Positions 34,854 to 44,140 of a stretch of DNA of 64,000 nt are shown one piece after another (position 1 is the first letter of the stretch; each line of letters opens with the position of its first letter). The notes below the pieces were generated by a model. That model searched no databases. It had not been told where the DNA came from and saw nothing but the letters and a program-made list of their open reading frames with translations. The position numbers and the translations under genes are program-made. The stretch is from Lacrimispora sphenoides (GTDB lineage Bacteria > Bacillota > Clostridia > Lachnospirales > Lachnospiraceae), in NCBI RefSeq assembly GCF_900105215.1, contig NZ_FOIP01000002.1, positions 1,612,001 to 1,676,000 of the forward strand. Direction: 5' to 3'.

Positions 34854-35596
34854 AAGCTTACCTCCCTGCCAATTTGCGGATCAATTAAAACAACAGCTAT
34901 ATTGTCTTTCCCGCCATTATCATTGGCTATTGTAATCAACTTTTCTGCCTTTTCCTGCAGTTCCAGTTCTGAGCATATAATTTCTTCTATCTCAGCGTCC
35001 TCAACCATATTGCTGAGTCCATCGGAACACATGAGCACATAATCTCCAGGTTCCAGACTGACTTCAAAAAAATCAACCTCCAGCTTATCCTCTGTACCAA
35101 CCGCTCTTGTTATAATATTCTTTTTTTCCTGATAATCCCGGCTTCCCCGTTCCAATTTGCCTAAAGACACCAGTTCTTCCACGTAGGAATGGTCCTTTGT
35201 AATCTGTTGCAGCCGATTATTATTAACCAGATACAGACGGCTGTCTCCAACATTAGCCACATACATGGTAGTATCTTCGATCACTGCCGTCACCAAGGTG
35301 GTTCCCATACCGTTTAACTCTGTACTTTTCATGGATTCCTGATAAAGCATTCCGTTGACCTTCATGATTTCCTCCCGAAGAAGCGGAACAATACCAGACG
35401 AATCCGCCTGTTTTAAGTGTGCCACCAGACTTTCGGCAATATATCTGGAGGCATAATCTCCGGCCTGATGGCCGCCCATGCCGTCTGCAACTAAAAAAAG
35501 ATTGGGCAGTGTGCCCAAAGGCTCTGCCTGGGCATAGACATAATCCTGATTGGCCGTACGGACTCTTCCGGTGTCCGTCATAGCGCAAGCCTTCAT
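34850..35596 (-). CDS. prpC: PP2C-type Ser/Thr protein phosphatase
   Basis: Removes phosphate from PrkC and its substrates. 248 residues with the PP2C metal-site motifs VADGMGGHQAG, GDSRLYL, LMCSDGLSNMV and DNGGKDNIAVV. The ATG at 35596 overlaps the stop of a three-codon upstream frame (ATG AAA CGA TGA), and the best ribosome binding site, AGAGGAAG, is spaced for that mini-frame; translation by re-initiation is possible. Confidence 0.96.
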   Translation of the reverse strand: MKACAMTDTGRVRTANQDYVYAQAEPLGTLPNLFLVADGMGGHQAGDYASRYIAESLVAHLKQADSSGIVPLLREEIMKVNGMLYQESMKSTELNGMGTTLVTAVIEDTTMYVANVGDSRLYLVNNNRLQQITKDHSYVEELVSLGKLERGSRDYQEKKNIITRAVGTEDKLEVDFFEVSLEPGDYVLMCSDGLSNMVEDAEIEEIICSELELQEKAEKLITIANDNGGKDNIAVVLIDPQIGREVSL

Positions 35597-35702
35597 CGTT
35601 TCATTCTCACTTCCTCTTTATTTCTGTAAGCAACGTGCCAGATGCGGGAATTCCTGCATTCCTTTATCCGGCGAATGCTTCAAAGGTCAAATACCCTGTC
35701 GT

Positions 35703-36755
35703 TTACTGAGGAGTATTTGTCTCCTGATTTAAAAAGCTTTTCCTCAGCTGTCCGCAGGCACCGTTAATATCTCGTCCCATTTCTCTTCTTATAGTAACAT
35801 TTATTCCGTTTTTTTCAAGAAGATTTTTAAAGGCTTCTATTGCCTTCCGGTCTGACTGTACGTAATTGCGCTCCTTAATAGGATTTACCGGAATCAAATT
35901 TACATGCCCATGCTGGCCCTTTAAAAGAGCCGACAGGGCGGATGCTTCCTTTAAATTGTCGTTGACACCGCTCACCAGGCTGTATTCAAAAGTAAGCCTT
36001 CTCCCGGTTTTATCAAAATACGTTTGGCAGGCATCCAGCACATCCTTTAGAGGGAATCGATTGGCAACGGGCATCAGGGTTTTTCTCACCTCATCGTTTG
36101 GTGCATGAAGAGACAATGCCAGGGTAATCTGCAGATCCTCTTCCGCCAGTCGAAGAATTCCAGGAACGATGCCGCAGGTGGATACCGTTATGTTGCGCTG
36201 GCTGATATTCAGTCCGTTTTCATCAGTAAGAAGGCGAATGAATTGAACCAGATTATCATAATTGTCTAAAGGTTCTCCGGAACCCATGACAACCACATTG
36301 GAAACCCGTTCCCCGGTAATTCTCTGGATCCGGCATATCTGATCAAGCATTTCAGAAGGGGTTAAATTTCTTTCCAATCCGTCAAGCGTGGAAGCGCAGA
36401 ACCGGCAGCCCATGCGGCAGCCCACCTGGGATGAAATGCAGACAGAATTCCCATGCTTGTATTTCATCAAAACACTTTCAATCACATTTCCATCGGAAAG
36501 GGCAAATAAGTATTTTCTTGTTTCGTCTATTTTCGAAATCTTTTCCTCAACAACTGTAAGGCAGGTAAATTCTGTCAGCTGCACAAGCTTTTCCTTCAGT
36601 GCATTGGGTAGATTTGTCATTTCATTAAAATCAGAAGCCAGCTTCTGGTGCATCCATTCATAAAGCTGTTTTGCACGGAAGGGCTTTTCTCCAATGGATA
36701 CCATATAGGATGTCAGGTGTTCCATATCCAGAGATTTTATATCTATTTTATCCAT
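35703..36755 (-). CDS. rlmN: 23S rRNA/tRNA A2-methyltransferase RlmN
   Basis: Radical SAM enzyme that methylates A2503 of 23S rRNA and A37 of some tRNAs. 350 residues. The CxxxCxxC cluster is C113, C117, C120 (CRMGCRFCAST). The SAM-binding GSGEPLDNYD and the C-terminal mechanistic Cys in GACGQLRK are present. The ATG lies after a copy of the hairpin repeat that fills the gap to rsmB. Confidence 0.96.
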   Translation of the reverse strand: MDKIDIKSLDMEHLTSYMVSIGEKPFRAKQLYEWMHQKLASDFNEMTNLPNALKEKLVQLTEFTCLTVVEEKISKIDETRKYLFALSDGNVIESVLMKYKHGNSVCISSQVGCRMGCRFCASTLDGLERNLTPSEMLDQICRIQRITGERVSNVVVMGSGEPLDNYDNLVQFIRLLTDENGLNISQRNITVSTCGIVPGILRLAEEDLQITLALSLHAPNDEVRKTLMPVANRFPLKDVLDACQTYFDKTGRRLTFEYSLVSGVNDNLKEASALSALLKGQHGHVNLIPVNPIKERNYVQSDRKAIEAFKNLLEKNGINVTIRREMGRDINGACGQLRKSFLNQETNTPQ

Positions 36756-36770
36756 TATCCATTTCCTCTA

Positions 36771-36834
36771 TTCTGCCCATGCTCTTTGGGCAGGGCCCAC
36801 CCCGCTTTACCGGGTGTAAAGGTATGCCTGTGCT
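36771..36834 (-). repeat. Copy of the hairpin repeat between rsmB and rlmN
   Basis: Contains TTCTGCCCATGCTCTTTGGG and, 25 bases on, GTAAAGGTATGCC, matching the two halves of the 15.5-kb units with an inserted GC-rich stretch. TGCCC/GGGCA arms can pair. Confidence 0.7.
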
Positions 36835-38166
36835 CTACCTTTTTTGAAATGCCGCAATAAAAAATCCGTCACAGGGATGGATTCCCGGCAAAAGCTGTAT
36901 AAACTCCCGGTTTGCGGCGGCTGAATCCAGCCCTTCTCCAAGTTTTCCCTCCAGACTTATGCAGTCAAAAGGAAAATGCTCAAGAAACCACCGGGCATTT
37001 TCTTCATTTTCTTTTCGATTTATGGTACATGTACTGAAAATCAGGCGTCCGCCCGGTTTTACATATGCCTGGACAACCGACAGGATATTCCGCTGGAGCA
37101 CAGCCAAAGATTCCAGGGCTTCCGGCGTCATGCGGTATTTGATGTCCGGCTTTCGTCCAATGATCCCAAGTCCGGAACAAGGCAGATCGGCAATGACGAT
37201 ATCCGCCTTTTCTACTGAATCCGGGTCAGCCACAAGTGCATCCTGGATTTTTGTGCGGATATTTAAAAATCCGCATCGTTTCAAATTTTCTTCGACCATA
37301 TTTATCTTTAAGAGGCTTAGGTCCCGGACCTCCACCATACCCGTCCCGTCAAGCTTATCTGCTATATGAATGCTCTTTCCTCCCGGTGCGCCGCAGACGT
37401 CAATGACGTAATCTCCCTTTTGAGGATCAGCGATCTCACCTACAAAACTGGAACTTAGATCCTGAACCTGGATATATCCCTTTTGGAATGCTTCCAGACC
37501 TTCCAGATAATCATATTTTTCAATGCAAAGCACTGCTTCTGAGATTCCGGACTCACTTACTTCTGTCCCCTGCTTTTTAAGGCTCTGAAGGATTTCTTCT
37601 TTTGAAGCTTTTGCAAAATTGCAGCGGACGATAGTTTTTTTATTTTTTAAAAAGGATTCCATCATGGTGACTGCTGTTTCCCTGCCATAGGTTTCTTCCC
37701 ACATGGATACGATCCATGCCGGCATAGAATAACGGACAGAATCATCGGGCCAGTTGAATCCCTCTTTATTTCTGGAAATATTCCTAAGCACTCCATTGAC
37801 AAATCCCTTTAATCCCGTAAATTTCCGTTTCACGGCAAGTTTCACTGCTTCGTTGCATACGGCAGAATCGGGAACACGGTCCATATAAAGAAGCTGATAG
37901 ACTGACATGCGCAAAATAGTGCGTATTACCGGTTTCATTTTTGAAACTTTTGTATTGGAAAAGGAATCAATGATATAATCGATCTGAAGCAGGTATTCTA
38001 CAGACCCCTCTACGATTCTGGAAATGAAGGCCCGTTCCGATTTATCCAGATACTGATACTTATTTAGAGCCTGGTGCAGGATGATATGGCTGTAGCCACC
38101 CCGCTCCAGAATCTCTAACAGGATATCCAGTGAGATTTCCCTGCTGTCTGTCTCTTTAGTCATCAT
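36835..38166 (-). CDS. rsmB: 16S rRNA m5C967 methyltransferase RsmB
   Basis: Methylates C967 of 16S rRNA. 443 residues from the ATG at 38166 (MMTKETDSREI), following GGAGGAAG. An N-terminal NusB-like RNA-binding domain (about 1-140) precedes the Rossmann methyltransferase with SAM motif DVCGAPGGKS and the two catalytic cysteines in DLPCSGLGIIG and STCTINRKENE. It overlaps the end of the metallopeptidase gene by 11 bases. Confidence 0.95.
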   Translation of the reverse strand: MMTKETDSREISLDILLEILERGGYSHIILHQALNKYQYLDKSERAFISRIVEGSVEYLLQIDYIIDSFSNTKVSKMKPVIRTILRMSVYQLLYMDRVPDSAVCNEAVKLAVKRKFTGLKGFVNGVLRNISRNKEGFNWPDDSVRYSMPAWIVSMWEETYGRETAVTMMESFLKNKKTIVRCNFAKASKEEILQSLKKQGTEVSESGISEAVLCIEKYDYLEGLEAFQKGYIQVQDLSSSFVGEIADPQKGDYVIDVCGAPGGKSIHIADKLDGTGMVEVRDLSLLKINMVEENLKRCGFLNIRTKIQDALVADPDSVEKADIVIADLPCSGLGIIGRKPDIKYRMTPEALESLAVLQRNILSVVQAYVKPGGRLIFSTCTINRKENEENARWFLEHFPFDCISLEGKLGEGLDSAAANREFIQLLPGIHPCDGFFIAAFQKR

Positions 38167-38872
38167 TCCTTCTTCCTCCAAACAAGATAACCAGCCTTAA
38201 AAGCTGAAGTACGGTTGCAGCAAGTGCTGCCACATAGGTAAGGGCTGCCGCACCAAGCACCTTTCTGGTATAACCTAATTCCTGGTCACCTAAAATTCCT
38301 ACCTGGCCCAAAAGAGTGACCGCCCGGCTGGAGGCATTGAATTCCACAGGCAGGGTTATCAGCTGGAAAATTACCGCCAGAGAAAACAGGATCAGACCGA
38401 TGTTCACTAAGGGAGAACCCATTCCCCCTATTATTACCCCAAGAATAATAAGAGGCAGTGCTGCCTTGGAGCCAATATTGGCTGCCGGCACAATGGCTGC
38501 CCGGAGTTTCAGAGGAATATAACCTGTGTTGTCCTGCATCACATGTCCGCATTCGTGTGCTGCGACACCGATTGCCGCCACTGATGTGGAACCATAAACA
38601 GAGTCAGACAGATTAACAGTTTTGGTTCTGGGATCATAATGATCCGTAAGCTGCCCGCCTACAGACCTTACCTGAACATCATAAATGCCCTGGGAATTTA
38701 AAAGACGCTTTGCTGCTTCTGCCCCTGTCATTCCGGACATGCTTCTTACTTTTGAATATTTATTAAATGTGCTGTTCACCCTTGCAGATGCCACCATGGA
38801 CAGAACTGCTCCGATGATGACCAGGATCCAGGTCGGATCCCAATAATATCCCATCATTCCGCCATAATACAT
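38156..38872 (-). CDS. YugP-type neutral zinc metallopeptidase
   Basis: 238 residues with three or four membrane segments. The zinc motif HECGH is at 106-110 and a downstream Glu/Asp ligand is expected in the next helix. Function unknown; the gene is regularly found between fmt and rsmB in Clostridia. The N-terminus is rich in Gly and Tyr (MYYGGMMGYYWD). It starts two bases after fmt, behind GGGGAG. Confidence 0.9.
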   Translation of the reverse strand: MYYGGMMGYYWDPTWILVIIGAVLSMVASARVNSTFNKYSKVRSMSGMTGAEAAKRLLNSQGIYDVQVRSVGGQLTDHYDPRTKTVNLSDSVYGSTSVAAIGVAAHECGHVMQDNTGYIPLKLRAAIVPAANIGSKAALPLIILGVIIGGMGSPLVNIGLILFSLAVIFQLITLPVEFNASSRAVTLLGQVGILGDQELGYTRKVLGAAALTYVAALAATVLQLLRLVILFGGRRNDD

Positions 38873-38874
38873 AA

Positions 38875-39864
38875 TCAGACTCCCCTTTCTTCTTTCTTGC
38901 CCACGTTTTCCGTGCTTTTAGGTATGTCTGCAAGCCGCTCCAAAACGGTGCCTTTTGCAATGGGATATCCGCGTAGAAACGCGTCAATATCCATGCACTT
39001 TTTCCCTTGCAGCTGAAGTTTACGGATGGATAAGCCGCCTTTTCCGGTTTTTATGACCAGCAAATCCCGGCTAACCTCTGCCACCTGGCCATAAGCCCCT
39101 TCATACTCCTTATCCACTACTTCTGTTTCCCATAGTTTCATAACTTTTCCATTCCAGACTGTATAGGCGCTGGGCCATGGGTTTAATCCACGAATCAGGC
39201 GCTCAATGGATACAGCATCCATAGACCAGTCAATATCTCCCATAGACTTTTTTATCATGCCCACATAGCAGGCCTTGGAATCATCCTGGGGGATACGGAT
39301 GGCAGTTCCATCTTCCAGTTTGTCTATGGTTTTTAAAATAAGCCTGCCTCCCATCCTGCTTAGTTTATCATGAAGGCTGCCGAAAGTTTCTTTTTCATCC
39401 AAAGAAGTGGCTTCCTGGTCCAGCATATCTCCGGTATCCAGAGCCTCAGCCATCATCATGGTTGTGACACCGCTTTCCTTTTCCCCGTTAATGACCGCAT
39501 ATTGTAAGGGAGATGCACCCCGGTACTTAGGGAGCAGAGAAGCGTGGATATTCACACAACCATATTTGGGAATATCCAGTATGGACTTTGGCAGGAGCTG
39601 TCCGAAAGCGATCACTAAGATCAGCTCCGGTGCCAGATCTGAAAGAATTTTGACAAATTCCGGATCCCTGGCTTTGACCGGCTGGTAAACAGGGAGTTGG
39701 TATTCCAACGCCTTCTCCTTTACCGGAGTCATCTGGACTTCCTTCCCTCTTCCCTTGGGTTTATCCGGCTGGGTAACAACCGCAAGGATCTCATGTCCGG
39801 CCTCTTTTATAGCCTCAAGAGCGGGAACGGAAAAATCAGGTGTTCCCATAAATATGATACGCAT
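38875..39864 (-). CDS. fmt: Methionyl-tRNA formyltransferase
   Basis: Formylates initiator Met-tRNA, using 10-formyl-THF. 329 residues. The N-terminal transferase domain shows FMGTPDFSVPAL, HASLLPKYRGASP and TGDMLDQE, and the C-terminal tRNA-binding barrel begins near 205. The last about 18 residues (ADIPKSTENVGKKEERGV) are encoded by a copy of the hairpin repeat and are probably not part of the fold. It pairs with def two bases upstream and uses folate made via fhs at 46 kb. Confidence 0.96.
   Translation of the reverse strand: MRIIFMGTPDFSVPALEAIKEAGHEILAVVTQPDKPKGRGKEVQMTPVKEKALEYQLPVYQPVKARDPEFVKILSDLAPELILVIAFGQLLPKSILDIPKYGCVNIHASLLPKYRGASPLQYAVINGEKESGVTTMMMAEALDTGDMLDQEATSLDEKETFGSLHDKLSRMGGRLILKTIDKLEDGTAIRIPQDDSKACYVGMIKKSMGDIDWSMDAVSIERLIRGLNPWPSAYTVWNGKVMKLWETEVVDKEYEGAYGQVAEVSRDLLVIKTGKGGLSIRKLQLQGKKCMDIDAFLRGYPIAKGTVLERLADIPKSTENVGKKEERGV
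38895..38936 (-). repeat. Copy of the hairpin repeat inside the fmt 3' end
   Basis: TCTTGCCCACGTTTTCCGTG followed by CTTTTAGGTATGTCTGCAAG matches the repeat layout, but here it is read as the end of fmt. CACG/CGTG arms replace the TGCCC/GGGCA arms. Confidence 0.65.
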
Positions 39865-39866
39865 AA

Positions 39867-40361
39867 TTATTCTTCAACCTCTCCTTCTTCATCCTCATCC
39901 AGGGAGACATCCTCCAGCTCGCCTTCCACTTTGTCTACGTATAAATCGCCGTTTAAATGGTCGCATTCATGACAGATTGCACGAGCTAAAAATCCTTCTC
40001 CTTCCAGTTCGAACGACTCCATGGAAGCATCAAAAGCTTTTACCCTTACGTAATCGGGCCTGGTAACCGTTCCGGATTTTCCGGGAACGCTAAGGCAGCC
40101 TTCCGGCCCGGTCTGACTTCCTCTTGTCTCCACGATGTCCGGATTAATAAGTACATACTGGTTGCCATCATCTACATCTATAACTACGATCTGTTTTAAA
40201 ATTCCCACCTGGGAAGCTGCAAGGCCAACTCCATTTGATTCATACATGGTTTCAAACATATCTACGATCAACTCGGAAATCCTTGGTGTAATCTCTTTTA
40301 CAGGTTTGCAGTGCTTTCTTAAAATTTCATCTCCAATGGTTCTAATCTTTCTAATTGCCAT
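39867..40361 (-). CDS. def: Peptide deformylase
   Basis: Removes the formyl group from new proteins. 164 residues with the three signature motifs GVGLAASQVG (44-53), EGCLSVPG and HECDHLNGDL, which supply the metal ligands Cys and two His. The acidic C-terminus (EDVSLDEDEEGEVEE) is variable in the family. It follows priA. Confidence 0.97.
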   Translation of the reverse strand: MAIRKIRTIGDEILRKHCKPVKEITPRISELIVDMFETMYESNGVGLAASQVGILKQIVVIDVDDGNQYVLINPDIVETRGSQTGPEGCLSVPGKSGTVTRPDYVRVKAFDASMESFELEGEGFLARAICHECDHLNGDLYVDKVEGELEDVSLDEDEEGEVEE

Positions 40362-40379
40362 TTTCTTTTATCCTCTCAT

Positions 40380-42608
40380 TTATGAAAAATCATATTGAAT
40401 CATCACCTGATCAAACAACTGCCGATGGTTTTCTGAAAAAACATCGATTTGATCCCTGATTTTTATTAGTATATCATATTTTTCCTGTTTCAAGTATAAA
40501 ATTTTTCTATAGATATCATTAATTTTGTAAACGCTCGCATCTACCGGGCCGATGACCTGTACTGCTTCCTGTTCCGCAAGGGGGTCAATAAAACCGGCTG
40601 TTAAAGCCGCTGCTTCTTTTAAACAGTCTTCCTGTCTGGAGGAAAACTGAACGGTTAAAAGACCGCTTGCCGGAGGGTATTTCATCAGGCGCCGATATGC
40701 CATTTCCTGTTGGTAAAACGCCTCATAATCCTGATTTGCGGCAGTTACAATACTATAATGCTCTGGACTATAGGTCTGAATGACCACGTCACCGTTTCTG
40801 GAATCCCGTCCGGCTCTTCCTGCCGCCTGGGTTAAGAGCTGGAAGGTCCGTTCTGCAGAACGGTAGTCCGGGGTATTCAAAGACAGGTCTGCCGCCAGCA
40901 CCCCTACCAGAGTTACATTAGGGAAATCATGCCCCTTTACGATCATCTGAGTTCCGATAAGGATGTCAGCCTCTCCCTCAGAAAAAGCGGTGAGTATCTC
41001 CTCATGTCCTCCCTTTTTGGAAGTGGTGTCCAGATCCATTCGCAGGACTCTGGCAGCTGGGAACATCTTTTTTGTCATTTGCTCTATCTTCTGGGTTCCC
41101 ACTCCGAAATTGGCAATGTAAGGAGAACTGCATGCAGGACAGCGGTCTGGCATGGATATGGAATAACCGCAATAATGACAGACAAGACGGCTGTTATTAT
41201 GAAGAGTCAGGGTCACGTCACAGTGAGGGCAGCGAATGGCTTCGCCGCAGGAACGGCAGGAAACGAAATTTGCATAACCGCGCCTGTTGATAAACAGCAT
41301 GGCCTGCTCCCGCTTCTCCAGCCGATCCTCGATCAGTGCCTGTAAATTCCTGCTGAAAATGGATTTATTGCCTTCTTTTAGCTCCTGCCTTAAATCCACC
41401 ACGGATACCGCCGCCAGACGGCTGTTTTTTTTGGCCCGTTCCGTCAGGCGGAAAAGCCGGTATTCCTCATGAAGGGCTTTTGTATAAGCTTCCAGGGATG
41501 GAGTCGCTGACCCTAAAACCAAAGATGCCCCCTGCATGGAGGCTCTTTTCTCAGCCACCTCTCTGGCATGGTATCTTGGAGATACCTCACTTTTGTAAGC
41601 CCCCTCATGCTCTTCGTCTATCAGAATCAGCCCCAGACGTGAAAAGGGAGTAAACAGGGCCGAACGGGGACCGATCATAATATCAATATCTCCGTTTCTT
41701 GCCCGTTCAAACTGATCATACCGTTCCCCTGCTGACAATCTTGAATTGATGATGGACACCCGGTTTCCAAATCTTCCGTAGAACCGCAGGACGGTCTGGT
41801 AGGTCAGGGCAATCTCCGGAATGAGAACGATCACCTGCTTCCCATCCTCTATGACTCTATGGATCAGTTCCATGTATACTTCCGTCTTTCCGCTTCCCGT
41901 AATGCCATGGATCAGATAGGTCTTTCTTAACGATTGGGAATAATCCAGGCAAAAGCTGTCTACAATGGCCTGCTGTTCCTCATTTAAAACCACTTTACTT
42001 CTTTCTTTTGCCTCTGTTTTAACAGGATTTCTGTAAACCTCTTCACGATCAAGGCTTACGTAACCTTTTTCTATCACTGGCTTTAAGGTGGCAGCAGAAA
42101 GGTTCATCTGGTTGACTGCAATTTCGTATGGGATGACAGGATTTTCCATAAGCGCCTGAAAGAGTCGTGCTCTGGCCTTATATTTCTTTTTTTCCGCTTC
42201 CTCTAAAGCATTGATAAGTTGTGAATGATCTAAAAGGCTTTTAAGCACCTTTTTTTCCTTTGGTTTTACCTTTTGCTTTACCGGAAGTACCGTTTTTAAT
42301 GCCTGGTTCATGGTTGAGCCATACCGTTCTTTCAGCCACCATGCCAGGGAAATGAGCAGGGATTCCGCTGATACACCATCAGTTACGATCCCTGCTATTT
42401 CCTTAATTTTATCCGGATCATAATCCGCATGGGCGGCAATGCCTACCACATACCCTTTCCGCATGGAATTTCCTTTTCCAAAAGGAATCAAAACCAGGGA
42501 CCCCACAGCCACTTCATCAAGAAGCCCGGCCGGAATCCGGTAATCAAAGGTTCTGTCAACTTTTTCATGGGAAATATCAATAATAATCCGGGCATATCGT
42601 TCCGTCAT
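40380..42608 (-). CDS. priA: Primosomal protein N' (replication restart helicase PriA)
   Basis: Restarts stalled replication forks. 742 residues from the ATG at 42608 (MTERYARIIIDIS), preceded by AGAGGAAA; the frame remains open upstream only because it runs into a hairpin repeat. The N-terminal 3'-DNA binding domain, Walker A GITGSGKTEVY, DEEH box and helicase motifs are present. Eight zinc-binding cysteines lie in CRSCGEAIRCPHC and CHYCGYSISMPDRCPAC. Confidence 0.96.
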   Translation of the reverse strand: MTERYARIIIDISHEKVDRTFDYRIPAGLLDEVAVGSLVLIPFGKGNSMRKGYVVGIAAHADYDPDKIKEIAGIVTDGVSAESLLISLAWWLKERYGSTMNQALKTVLPVKQKVKPKEKKVLKSLLDHSQLINALEEAEKKKYKARARLFQALMENPVIPYEIAVNQMNLSAATLKPVIEKGYVSLDREEVYRNPVKTEAKERSKVVLNEEQQAIVDSFCLDYSQSLRKTYLIHGITGSGKTEVYMELIHRVIEDGKQVIVLIPEIALTYQTVLRFYGRFGNRVSIINSRLSAGERYDQFERARNGDIDIMIGPRSALFTPFSRLGLILIDEEHEGAYKSEVSPRYHAREVAEKRASMQGASLVLGSATPSLEAYTKALHEEYRLFRLTERAKKNSRLAAVSVVDLRQELKEGNKSIFSRNLQALIEDRLEKREQAMLFINRRGYANFVSCRSCGEAIRCPHCDVTLTLHNNSRLVCHYCGYSISMPDRCPACSSPYIANFGVGTQKIEQMTKKMFPAARVLRMDLDTTSKKGGHEEILTAFSEGEADILIGTQMIVKGHDFPNVTLVGVLAADLSLNTPDYRSAERTFQLLTQAAGRAGRDSRNGDVVIQTYSPEHYSIVTAANQDYEAFYQQEMAYRRLMKYPPASGLLTVQFSSRQEDCLKEAAALTAGFIDPLAEQEAVQVIGPVDASVYKINDIYRKILYLKQEKYDILIKIRDQIDVFSENHRQLFDQVMIQYDFS

Positions 42609-42620
42609 TGTTTTCCTCTT

Positions 42621-42655
42621 TTCTGCCCATGCTTTTTGGGCATAAAGGTACGCCT
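42621..42655 (-). repeat. Copy of the hairpin repeat upstream of priA
   Basis: TTCTGCCCATGCTTTTTGGG then CATAAAGGTACGCC, a near-perfect match to the first two units at 15.5 kb, 13 bases before the priA start codon. Confidence 0.75.
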
Positions 42656-42681
42656 TATGCGGCATGAGCTTTTGAAGGCTG

Positions 42682-44052
42682 TCAAGGCCGGTAAAATTTC
42701 TCTGCCACAGGGCCGAGATTCATGCTGTTGGAGCCCTTAAACAGCACGCAGTCCCCTTCCTTTAACTCCTTATTTAAATAAGATACCAGCAGCTCAGGTT
42801 CCATAAATTCTTTAACCGTAATATGAGGAGCGTGTTCCTTCACCGCTCTGGCAATCTCCCCTGCCAATTCTCCTAAAGTCACCACCTCATATACCGGTTG
42901 TTCTGCAATGTATTCTCCGATTTCATAATGGTATTCTGGGGATTTTTCTCCCAGCTCCTTCATATCAGCCAATACTGCGATCCTTCGTTCCGCCTTTGTT
43001 ATAGAACCCAAAACCTCCAGACCTGCTTTCATGGAAACCGGGCTGGCGTTATAGGTATCATCGATGATGGTCATACCTGCCACATGATAGATCTGCTGAC
43101 GGTTTTTAAAGCCGGTGAATTCCTGAAGGCATTTTGCGGCTTCTTCCATAGGAATGCCGCACTCAGAAGCTACTGCAAGAGACACCATGGCATTTAACAC
43201 GTTATGGCTTCCCATAACCGCCAGCCGTATAGGAACTTTCTTCTGGCCAAAAACTGCAGTAAAGGCCGGAAAGCCCTCCTCCAAATGGACATCCAGAGCT
43301 CTGTAATCACAATTTTCCCCTGTTCCGTAATAGATGGTCTTACAGCCTTCTTTTGCCTTTGTTGTTTTTAAAAGCGGGTCATCCCCATTTAAGAACAGGA
43401 TTCCACCATCCATAAGGCCATCTTGGATGGTCATTTTTTCCCTGTAAATATTTTCTTGGGATCCCAACTGCTCGATATGGGTTACTCCAATATTGGTAAT
43501 CACAGCCATCTGGATTTTTGCGATCCTGGCAATGACGGTCAGCTCTCCCGGCTCACTCATTCCCAGTTCAATGACTCCGATTTCATCCTCGGCTGTAATC
43601 TCCGATAAGGTAATGGGTACCCCCACCTGACTGTTGTGGTTTCCTGGGGTTTTATAAACGCAATAACGGGCAGACAGGGCGCAAGCGACCATTTCCCTTG
43701 TAGTGGTCTTTCCTACGCTTCCCGTAATTCCAACAAGAGGAAGTTTTAAACGGTCCCTGTAATAGCTCCCAATGGCCTGAAGAGCCACTTTTGTATCTTC
43801 AACCCGGATCCAGGGTTTCACCAAGTCCATGGCGTCATGCTCGCTGGTAAGCGTCGCTGTTGCTCCATTGTCAAAGGCCTGCCCGATAAAACGGTGAGCA
43901 TCTTGCTTTTCTCCAATGATAGGGACAAACAGATCATTCCCCTTCATTGATCTGGAATCAATACTGATGTGCTCTAAGACTGTATTCTCGTTTCCGCAAA
44001 GAAGCCTTCCTCCTGTAGCTGAAAGTATTTCCTTTACTGTCATATTTACCAT
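42682..44052 (-). CDS. murF: UDP-MurNAc-tripeptide D-Ala-D-Ala ligase
   Basis: Adds D-Ala-D-Ala to the cell-wall precursor. 456 residues from the ATG at 44052 (MVNMTVKEILSATG) following GGAGG. The ATP loop GITGSVGKTTTREMV, the central DDTYNASP motif and the C-terminal domain are visible. It follows murE, separated by a hairpin. Confidence 0.96.
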   Translation of the reverse strand: MVNMTVKEILSATGGRLLCGNENTVLEHISIDSRSMKGNDLFVPIIGEKQDAHRFIGQAFDNGATATLTSEHDAMDLVKPWIRVEDTKVALQAIGSYYRDRLKLPLVGITGSVGKTTTREMVACALSARYCVYKTPGNHNSQVGVPITLSEITAEDEIGVIELGMSEPGELTVIARIAKIQMAVITNIGVTHIEQLGSQENIYREKMTIQDGLMDGGILFLNGDDPLLKTTKAKEGCKTIYYGTGENCDYRALDVHLEEGFPAFTAVFGQKKVPIRLAVMGSHNVLNAMVSLAVASECGIPMEEAAKCLQEFTGFKNRQQIYHVAGMTIIDDTYNASPVSMKAGLEVLGSITKAERRIAVLADMKELGEKSPEYHYEIGEYIAEQPVYEVVTLGELAGEIARAVKEHAPHITVKEFMEPELLVSYLNKELKEGDCVLFKGSNSMNLGPVAEKFYRP

Positions 44053-44079
44053 TGCTTCCTCCATTCCATCTACCGTGGA

Positions 44080-44117
44080 AATGCCGAAAGCCGCACTTCC
44101 CTACGGCTTCCGGCATT
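44080..44117 (-). terminator. Hairpin between murE and murF
   Basis: On the minus strand AAATGCCGGAAGCCG and CGGCTTTCGGCATTT pair with one mismatch around a ten-base loop; only three T's follow. It may reduce read-through from murE to murF or mark an mRNA end. Confidence 0.6.
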
Positions 44118-44140
44118 TTATTTATCGTTGTGCCTTCCTT

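Noticed and set aside
42609..42665. 19-residue N-terminal extension of PriA
   Set aside because: The extension is encoded by the hairpin repeat; a good ribosome binding site lies before the inner ATG at 42608.
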